Below are positions 20,640 to 28,861 of a stretch of 28,861 nucleotides of DNA, piece by piece. Positions within the stretch are counted from its first letter, which is position 1. Every line of letters begins with the position of its first letter. The position numbers were made by a program, and so were the translations under genes. This stretch comes from Pelargonium cotyledonis. Lineage: Eukaryota; Streptophyta; Magnoliopsida; Geraniales; Geraniaceae. The notes below the pieces were generated by a model. That model did not search any database. It was not told the DNA's origin and saw only the letters and a program-made list of their open reading frames with translations. The DNA lies in the NCBI GenBank assembly GCA_036897625.1, contig JAYMTA010000436.1, positions 1 through 28,861 of the forward strand, written 5' to 3'.

Positions 20640-21275
20640 GAAAAAATGCTTTTTTTTTTTGGGAATCTGATGTAAATTTCTGATCTTTGTGGAAACAGTT
20701 TCATGAAAAAAGATTGCTTTTTTTTTTTTTGGAATCTGTTTTTTTTTTCTCTTCACTATTTGGTCCTCTGATGTAAAATTCTGATCTTTGTGGAAATAGT
20801 TTGATGGGTTGGTTCTAGTTTCTTGATAGATATAGGGTTTTATAGATTAGGGTATGTGGAAAAAATGTTGGGTATTGTTATTTTTCTTTTCTTACAGCTC
20901 TACCTGGATTTAGCAATAGATTAGGGTCTGTGTGGAAAATGTTGGGTATTGTTATATTTTTTACAGTTCTACCTGGATTTAGCATTGATGTGATAAGTAA
21001 TTTTTGTCATTATGATTGTCTCTACGTGTAATTACATAGCATCTCTTTGGTCTTGTTGTTGGCCTATTCTCCATTTTCTTGATGTACCATTTGTCTCTTG
21101 TGATGTTTTGTTAAATAATCTGAGCTCTATTTTCTATTAGGTGTTGGTTATAGCAACAAATTTGTTTATAGTAATACAATGAAATGCAGTATTTTCACAC
21201 TCTTTGGTTTCGTCGTTAACTGCGAACCGATACAAGAGAATGTGTTTCAAACCGATACAAGAGAATGTGTTTTGG
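20640..21275 (+). repeat. Cluster of local duplications in the GlcAT14 leader or leader intron
   Basis: Three separate duplications are visible. A 36-base unit starting TCTGATGTAA lies at 20666-20701 and 20767-20802. A unit starting GATTAGGGT is repeated at 20845 and 20919 (74-base offset) and ends in TCTACCTGGATTTAGCA. A 25-base unit starting AACCGATACAAGAGAA lies at 21225 and 21250. Both copies of the second unit carry a T-rich tract plus ACAG, resembling a 3' splice site. Confidence 0.75.
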
Positions 21276-21467
21276 TCTGTACAATTGGGGCTTTGATTTA
21301 ATCGCCGTGCTCAAGTTCTGAATTCACACATTGTTTTCTGAAGGTGCCCTTTGTCCGAGCTTTGAAGGTTGAGGAGAATACCCCTTTTGTCGGTATATCC
21401 AAATACATGTGTATTTGGGATCGGCAATTGATCAAATTCAGGATGTGAGTAGTGTTCAATAAAATCC

Positions 21468-21638
21468 ATGGTAAGTTCTGTTGATGGGATCACTAAACAT
21501 GGAGAAGAGATGGGTATTTCCTCTTGTTATAACCTCTCTTGTATGCATATTTCTTGTTGCTACTTCCTTCAACATGGGTCTTGTCTCTTCGTTACAATCT
21601 ATCAATTCAATCCTTGCACTTTTTCCGTCCCACCTTAA
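21468..21638 (+). promoter_or_regulatory. Upstream ORF overlapping the GlcAT14 start
   Basis: ATG at 21468-21470, 16 bases before the main start and in another frame; 56 codons, stop TAA at 21636-21638, so it overlaps the first 155 bases of the main CDS. If transcribed it could lower translation. The same ATG is followed by GTAAGT, a strong 5' splice-site match (ATG|GTAAGT), so the leader may instead be spliced here. Confidence 0.45.
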
Positions 21639-23502
21639 AACAAACCAAACAGTCCCAATTTTTGCCGATTTAAGAGCCCCATTTTATACACCTCCTTCGG
21701 GTCCCAAACTTCCTCGGTTTGCCTATTTAGTTTCTGGGTCCAAAGGTGACATGGACAAGCTTTGGAGAACTCTTCGAGCATTGTATCATCCAAGGAACCA
21801 CTATGTTGTGCATTTGGACCTTGAATCACCGGCCGAGGAAAGATTGGGTCTCGCTGCCAGAATTGAGAAGGATCCCATGTATTCCAAAGTTGGGAATGTT
21901 TATATGATTACCAAAGCCAACATGGTTACGTATAGAGGACCCACCATGGTTGCTAATACTCTTCACGCGTGCGCGATTCTTCTCAAGAAAAGTAAGGATT
22001 GGGATTGGTTTATAAACCTCAGCGCTTCAGATTATCCTCTTGTGACTCAAGATGGTTAGTTTTCAATATCTCGTTATTTTGAATCTTTCTTTCATAATTT
22101 GCATTCGGGACCTGTTACATTGATTTAGTGCATCATGCAGATCTTCTTTTCACATTTGCAAATTTAAACCGGAATCTGAATTTCATCGAGCACACTAGCG
22201 ATCTAGGTTGGAAGCAGTAAGATCCTTACCTCTCCTTCTCACTCTAGCTATATGAATCTGCTGAAGTTTATACTTTATATGAACTGAAAGACTGTTTTTC
22301 ATTTTGATGGTTAGGGATGAACGTGCTATGCCTTTGATTATTGACCCCGGGCTCTACAACACAACCAAGTCTGATATATTTTGGGTCACACCGCGGAGAA
22401 CTTTACCAACTGCCTTCAAATTATTTACTGGTCAGTGCTCATGTGTTCATATATACACTCTTCTACCATATTGGTAATTTGGTAACTGCTGCGGATAGAA
22501 ATTTGCAAATTTGTTTATTATATTTCGAAACTGAACCGAGAAACTTATGCTGTTTTGAACTATTGATCTGCTTTACCCCTTTTTCTCTTGATTTGATTTG
22601 CCAGACTTGTAAAGGGCATTGTGATATCAAACCATCTCGCATTATTGTTTTGAGCGAGACCAGTTTGATACAATCTTAGCCAATAAGTTATGCCTAGTTA
22701 TGTACTTTCAACTTCACTGCCATGACTGTGTTCATGTGACGAGACTTGGTCATCCAGTGAAAGAGTTTTGTGACGACATTCTCAACTAGCATTAGTAACC
22801 ACATGCCCCTTCATGTGCAAGCCCATTATCGTGAAAAACCTGTGGCTACTAGATCAACGAGGCTCTAATACCTTCTGAAGACCGTCTTAACTAAAAACTT
22901 AAGTTGATAGTTTAAAGGACTAATATGAATTGTATACTCTAACAAACACTCTTTACTTACGAGCATTACGAACCATTTAATAACATATTTGTTCAATTGC
23001 AGGTTCAGCATGGGTGGTTCTCTCACGCTCATTTGTAGAATACATCATTTGGGGTTGGGATAACCTACCGAGAATCCTCCTAATGTATTATACAAACTTT
23101 GTCTCTTCTCCCGAAGGCTACTTTCAAACCATCATATGCAACGTGCCAGAGTTTGTTCATACTGCAGTCAACCACGACTTGCACTTCATTTCTTGGGACG
23201 ACCCTCCCCAACAGCACCCGCACACGCTGTCTCTAAACGACTCCAACAGAATGATTGAAAGTGGTGCTGCTTTTGCTCGGAAGTTCAAACACAATACCTC
23301 CATCTTAGATAAAATTGACCGGGAGTTACTTCACCGAGCAACCGATGGTTTCACTCCAGGAGGTTGGTGCGCTGGTTCGCCTATTTGTTCAGAAGTCGAA
23401 GACTCTAGCAGGCTTAGACCGAGTCCAGGAGCTAAGAGGCTTCGTCACCTTGTAGCGAAGCTAGCTTTGACAGCAAAATTTGAGCAAAGCCAGTGTAAAT
23501 AG
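21484..23502 (+). CDS. GLCAT14A: Beta-glucuronosyltransferase GlcAT14-like (GT14), four coding exons
   Basis: GT14 enzymes of this group (Arabidopsis GlcAT14A-C) are Golgi type II membrane proteins that add glucuronic acid to the galactan side chains of arabinogalactan proteins. Exons: 21484-22054, 22141-22216, 22315-22430 and 23003-23502, all introns GT-AG, 420 aa, within the 420-450 aa usual for the family. Residues 10-29 form the signal anchor (WVFPLVITSLVCIFLVATSF), followed by a short stem and the GT14 (Branch) domain from about 75: FAYLVSGSKGD, HYVVHLDLE, WDWFINLSASDYPLVTQDDL (across intron 1), WVTPRRTLPTAFKLFTGSAW (across intron 3), YYTNFVSSPEGYFQT, NHDLHFISWD. I chose the ATG at 21484; the next in-frame Met is five codons on and would leave the anchor intact. 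Which paralogue it is cannot be told without a tree. Convergent with SPA. Confidence 0.95.
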
Positions 23503-24826
23503 AGTCTGGAGGGTTCTAGCTTGCAGATAAACGAAACGAGAGAACAAAGAAAATAAAAAGGAAACGAAACTATCATTCAGATGGAAAACTGTAACCAGAT
23601 GGAAAGGCGTAGCATTAATCCTGGAGTTACGGATAAGGCCTCGTACCCATTAAATACGAAGATGATTTGCTCGTGCCACCCCGAGTAAACGAATCCATAC
23701 TTTTCAATGTGTTTGAAATCAAAGATGTAGCTCGATCACTCTTCCGGTAGGTTCTATTTTCGTAGAACATTTAGATCCCTATAATTTGACATTTTTACTT
23801 TCAAAATCATTATTTTTCACGGTTATTAACATTATTCTTAGTATCAATATTTCTGTTCCTCAAATCTCCTGAATATTAATGGATATTGAACTCTTTTTAG
23901 TTATGTTTAAGCCTAGAGATTTCCATTAACATTGATTTAGAATTGTCTTGTGCAGTAAATTAGTTATACATGAATTATTGATAGTGTCTCTGTGAATTAG
24001 TTGGTATCCATTGTTACAACACAAAGTCCATGGTTCATAAATTTAGACACTTCATCCATTGGTATCTCATTTCCATGTTTAAAACATGTTAATGCAAGAA
24101 AATATGTTCCATCATTGTCTATATAAATATATCATATATATCATATGTATTGTATAATGTTGTTTAAAACATGTTCATGCAAATTCCAACACATTAAAGC
24201 ACAAGACATGACTTGAACATGCAAATAATATCTTCAGCAGTAGAGGCACTATTTGATATCTATAGCTCTTTTCCAAAGAACAAGCAACATCTATAATGTC
24301 TGAAGTCTTCTGAAACCCAAAACCTAGACCAACACTGTCACTTGTGTTGGTCTCTAAAACTCAACCAACCAATGAAAACTACAAAGAAATGTAGGATGTA
24401 AAAGATACACAGTTCCTCAGCAAAATGAAACATAGAAACTCTTATCAGGGATCGTATCTGCAGTATGTTTATATCACCTACTCCAACAAGCGAAAGCCGA
24501 AGAATCTATTTGAAAAACAATTGCAATTATATAAAATGGTTGTGACAAATTGTAAGCATTACAAAATATACAAGAATCACAATTTACTCTTTTGCTTTAA
24601 AACTTTTTATCTACAATACCTTTTATCAAAGCAAATCTTCACCCTACGCACGCGCGTAAATTGCATAGTCCACTATGATCTAATCCCAAAAATTGTTATA
24701 TTTGATAGCGATAATCAAGTTTCAATACTTTCTTACCTTAGCTACACAAGCTTGAGTTCGAGATTCTATCCTTTATTCTCTGCCCCAAGAGTATCCAACA
24801 ATTTGGAGGTCCTGTCTTGGATTGGA
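23503..24826. other. Spacer between the converging GlcAT14 and SPA genes
   Basis: Holds both 3' UTRs. A 10-bp perfect stem (AGACCAACAC / GTGTTGGTCT, 8-base loop) lies at 24326-24353. A 21-base direct repeat starting GTTTAAAACATGTT occurs at 24077 and 24162 with one mismatch. No gene recognised; the frame at 24425-24877 has no family resemblance and runs into the SPA last exon on the other strand. Confidence 0.6.
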
Positions 24827-27800
24827 CTAAACCATCTCCAAAATTTTGATGTTACCCGAGGAATTTGCAGCAACTAAGGTAGATGACTGGCCGCGCCAAC
24901 AAACAGAAGATATAAACTGAGCAGTATCATCTACTTCATTGCCAGAAAGTGGGTCCGTGTTGCTGAACTTGTAAGACAGCGCTGGCATGGGGAAGGCTTT
25001 ATGGTAGACGAAAACCTGTTCCACGGAGATATGGGTGTCAACAAATGAATAAAGGTTAAGCTCATCAATAGGTGGAAAAACAATAATTATTCTCAATGCG
25101 ATGAATAGATCCCGTAACCAAACATTAACAGATCTAATCAGTAGCACGCCTTAATACTAACACCCACAGTAGAGCAGGCAATTTGTAATTCAGATTGCAT
25201 AAAATAGACTCAGTTAACTTTTGAATTGGGTTGGATTTACTACGACGGAAATGTGGATCAGGTCAGGCAATCCGCAATCAATCCACGCATTTTCTGGTTA
25301 GGGTTAGGTCTTTACAATCCAAAATCTGAATTGTCAACTCTAACCAGAGCAAACAGTAAACATAGTACACTATGCAATACAAGGAAACTTTAATTGGCAA
25401 TGGCTCAAAAATATCACTAATATCTTATTTTCTCAACATGATTGGAGAAAGATCACAAGTGAGCACAAGCAAAGATTTAAGAGCAACTTGGGTTTTTGTT
25501 GCCTTGCCAAATTTTCATGAATAAAATTATAATGGAAAGATCAAGAACACAATTACTCTGGCTTTCTGGATGGACATAATCAACATATACTATTCTCTCG
25601 TGGCTCATAAATCAAATTTTTGCAGAGGGAATGAAAATAAACTAGACAGGATATGCAATGCAAGTTTGCCACTTAAAATTAGTAAACATTATTTTGATTC
25701 CAGCTCAGATTTGCAGTGGAGTGCATTTTAAACAAGCTTCATGAAAAGATATACTCGTACCATCCTCAAGAGAACTTGCTTCAAAGTAAACTGCCTTATC
25801 TGTCTAATAGTTGAGGAGTCAAATTTTGATAATATTGCGGGGAAGTAACGTAAGTAAAGGGTTCGGAATGATTGTGACCGAAGTTTTTGTTGAGCTTGAA
25901 ATGAAGCGAATTGGCTTCACAGTGGTAAAAACTAGACATAAAAAGAAAAATGAAAACGTGAAGAACCACACAAGAGTACAGACAATAGAAGTTCACATTT
26001 ATACTATATGACTAAGACAAGTACCTCATTCGTTTCTGAGCCAGTAACAATATAACCATCAGAGATCGACAAGCCCACGAAGTTCTGCAACAAACGGAAC
26101 ATGCATCATTCATAAATTATATACGGACATGTATCTAAGAGAGATTAATCTATACATGAAATTATCAGAACCAATGTCCCCAACAATTAACAATCTCAGA
26201 CAAATGAAGACAGATCATTACGCTTTAGAAAGTTCATTACCAAAGGCAGGTATCAAGAACTCCATGCAAAAGTGGGCCAAGTCCTGTTAATTTATTTACA
26301 AAACCTTTTTTTTACCAAGGTTTAGTTGCAAATATACTTTTTCATACATGACATAGCTGGGTGACATGGCTTAATTTTCAAAAATAATAATACACACTCC
26401 ACCCAAAAGGAAAATTGCAATAGTGGAAAGCGGATTAACTCATGCATAATATGAAATTTCGAGTAGTGTACCTTCACATTCGTGTGGCCAGTGAAGGATT
26501 GAACAGGAGTGTCAATAACACGGGACGTGCAAGTAGACAAATCCCATAGCTTCAGTGTGTTATCCGTGGACGCAGATACAAGATTCGTGGCATCCACAAA
26601 CTTGACATAACTCACAGTTTTATCATGTCCGACTAAAGTGCAGAGAGGGACTTTTGAGTTACGGAGATCATAGTAATATATCTTATGATCTGCTGAACCA
26701 AATGCAAGGAAACGCCCAGAATCCAGTGGAAACTGAACAGAGCAGACATTGGCCTTTGTTTTGATGGTTCCAATACTTACTCCCTGCATTGGCAATTCAA
26801 GAAAGAGAAACAACTTATTATACATCCAGAGTAAATACATGCAGCAAGAAATTAGATCACTGCAGTACGTTTAGTTTCAAAGCTGACATCCACCAAGTGC
26901 AAAAATAGAATTGCCTGATTGATACTCCATAGCTTGACAGAACCATCATCACTCCCGCTAGCCAACATTGTTGGATCAGCTGATGAAAAGTCGATAGACC
27001 ATACACGCCTCTCATGCTCTCTCATTTCTGTGAGAACTTGACTTCTTGTAACGTCCCACACCTACAAATTTCAAGCAACTGAGTTACTACAAACTACTCA
27101 AAATCAGATAAGTTAATGGTATATGAGCCCTGCATACCTGAACAACACCTTCAAAATTACTAGAAGCAATCTGGCTTTTAATATAACTATTCCAACATAT
27201 ACTGCTTAGCTTTGATCTGCTTCCCATTTCAACTACTGGATAGTGAATGTCACGATCTTCACTTATGATTGCATCGCATTCAAATACTTTAATCTTCTTA
27301 TTTACACCAGCTGTAGCAAAAAACTCTCCATCACGATCAAAACTGAGAGAGCACACTAGGTTGGAAGAATTTAATAGATCCCCTTGGTTCAGGTCAGCTT
27401 TAACTTTTAACTTGCTGAATGATAGATATTTGCACAAACCCTCAAGGAATGGATTTATCCATCCACTATCTCGACCTTCAATATACCGCTCTTTTGAAGC
27501 CGAATTATTGACAGAACTCCTTTCAGTCAAAACAATAGACCCTCTACCATCACTACATATCGGTGATTGTCTAACCAACGGCTTCCCTTGTTGTCTGATA
27601 GGCCTGCATCTTGTCAAAAAATATGCCGACTCGAGTTTCTTGAAGTTCTTCATCAATCGAGAACTTTTATGAAGAACACTTTCTTGGTTACCAGTGAGTG
27701 TCACCGAGTTCTGACTTTCGTCTACATTAAGATCAAAGTCTTCTACTTCGCGAGACTGGAGTCCTGGTTTGAATCGTTTTCTAGAGCCCAAGCTAGCAGA

Positions 27801-28110
27801 AACATCATCGTCAACAACATTGGTTAAAGGAAGATTTGATGTTGATAGCTCGTCTTTTCTGGGTTCTTGATACAAGCCTGCCTTCTTCTTAAGAATTGTT
27901 TGCTGCTTTGTAACTTCTTCAATATCAGAGCACAGAAAAGATACAGTGTCTTGTAACTTATCAGCTACCTCCTGCTTTCTTTGTTGCAGCAACGTAAGGA
28001 ATTCAAGCAACAACTCCTGCTCGTCTATTTTATCCCTTAACTCTATTGCTGCTTCTCGTTCTTCCAGATCGTCTCTTGGTTCATTTAGGAACTCACTTTG
28101 TAACAAATCA
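24827..28110 (-). CDS. SPA4: SPA1-related protein (SPA3/SPA4 type), C-terminal part; N-terminus outside window
   Basis: SPA proteins pair with COP1 in CUL4-DDB1 ubiquitin ligases that degrade light-response factors such as HY5 in darkness. Exons on the minus strand: 28110-27138, 27061-26915, 26783-26472, 26084-26025 and 25015-24827, about 559 codons. The first exon here opens inside a codon after a 3' splice site ([11 protein letters not shown] follows), as at the end of the kinase-like domain in SPA proteins. A coiled coil ([20 protein letters not shown] through [10 protein letters not shown]) binds COP1 in the family; a basic GSRKRFK lies after it. The linker contains [27 protein letters not shown]40 propeller follows ([66 protein letters not shown]), ending NIKILEMV. 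Intron 26914-26784 begins with GC rather than GT; the others are GT-AG. SPA3 versus SPA4 is not settled; the coiled-coil start looks closer to SPA4. Confidence 0.93.
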
Positions 28111-28861
28111 CTGTTACACATGATAAAGAAGTAGCATTAATAGCTGACCTCACATAACTCAAACTACAACTCACCTGAAGAATGCTATCAAATGACAGAA
28201 TCAGGCTTTAAACCATTAAGAATCCAGTGAAAACAAGTTACTGAAGCACATCAGGTGGAGGAAGAAATATTATAAAATTGTAATATATATATATATCCGA
28301 ACACCACTATGTACATATAATACCTCTAATTTTATAGCAGTAAACAAAATAAAGTTGAACAGCATGTAATGTGACCGAAAACCTATTACATAACTCTTCA
28401 AATTACAGAATTGATAAATTCACTGAAGACTGGTACTACTCCATAAGAACCTTAAGACCGGCTAAGTTCAAATTCAAGAACTCCACCTTGGCAAAGCTTT
28501 ATTTCTTCTAATTTGGAATGCCTTAGTCGGAACTGTGTTTTAATATAGAGTGGAGAAAGAACTATACTTGAATAAAAGATATGTAAGATATAATACATTT
28601 GTAAATAGTCGGAAAAAAAAAATGCTGAGCATTCTTGTGTAATATAATGTGTGCTCATATCAATTTTTATTGTGTTGTCGACAATGTAAACCATTTTTGA
28701 AGGATAGACGCATGAATACCATACAGAAAAATAGATGCATTATTGTATATAATTTAAACTGTGGGAATTTAAAAAAGAATAGAAGATACGGGGGAGTGAG
28801 ATAAATGGAATGAAGAGAGTGGACACAAGAAATACGTGGTTCGGCCATAAGGCCTACATCC
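28111..28861 (-). other. SPA intron (5' part beyond the window)
   Basis: No SPA coding sequence was found here, so at least 751 nt of intron lie before the kinase-domain exon. It includes an AT microsatellite near 28280-28296. The last 40 bases resemble a repeat (AATACGTGGTTCGGCC). Confidence 0.6.
28800..28861 (+). repeat. Possible edge of an LTR-type repeat in the SPA intron
   Basis: ACACAAGAAATACGTGGTTCGGCCATAAGGCC-type sequence (28825-28856; split here to key words ATACGTGGTTCGG and AAGGCCTACATCC) is, from memory, common in dispersed eudicot repeats and copia-type LTRs. Only the edge is in view, so class and borders cannot be shown. Confidence 0.35.

Noticed and set aside
21481-21483. TTG at 21481 as the GlcAT14 start
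   Set aside because: Non-AUG starts are rare in plant nuclear genes, and an ATG follows immediately at 21484.
22341-22679. 112-codon plus-strand frame within GlcAT14 exon 3 and intron 3
   Set aside because: It is out of frame with the conserved WVTPRRTLPTAFKLFTG coding sequence and runs mostly through an intron.
24425-24877. 150-codon plus-strand frame between GlcAT14 and SPA
   Set aside because: No recognisable domain, AT-rich codon content, and the end overlaps the SPA last exon antisense.

Overview
This window is nuclear DNA from a eudicot plant. The evidence is split genes with GT-AG introns, AT-rich spacers, CT/GA tracts in promoters and leaders, and a mix of plant transposons (Ty1-copia, L1-type LINEs with DUF4283, MULE-like and MITE-like elements). 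I cannot name the species.

Layout. 1-3627: a decayed Ty1-copia retrotransposon on the minus strand, cut off at the left edge, with its 5' LTR at about 3384-3627. 4228-8525 (5' UTR exon to about 9217-9300): a minus-strand PROTON PUMP-INTERACTOR 1 gene with seven coding exons, about 611 aa. 9300-20450: a gene-free block with two LINE-derived insertions back to back, each with a candidate target-site duplication (10752-12305 and 12321-13207), a 947-bp non-autonomous DNA transposon (14078-15024), a broken minus-strand LINE ORF1 (about 15560-15995) and a 1325-bp MULE-like element with about 110-bp terminal inverted repeats and a GC-rich cargo (17590-18914). 20450-23502: a plus-strand GlcAT14-type beta-glucuronosyltransferase gene (four coding exons, 420 aa) with a leader rich in local duplications. 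24827-28110: the 3' part of a minus-strand SPA gene (SPA3/SPA4 type), carrying the coiled coil and WD40 propeller; its kinase-like N-terminus lies past the right edge.

The three host genes do unrelated jobs: plasma-membrane H+-ATPase regulation, arabinogalactan-protein glucuronidation in the Golgi, and light-signalling ubiquitination with COP1. I see no pathway or operon linking them. GlcAT14 and SPA converge across a 1.3-kb spacer. I found no convincing new biological system. The points most worth checking are an apparently missing 5' splice site in the last PPI1 intron (GA where GT is expected, with read-through giving a different hydrophobic tail), a GC-AG intron in SPA, the MULE-like element with unidentified GC-rich cargo, the internal ~95-bp triple repeat of the 947-bp element, and the two adjacent LINE insertions.
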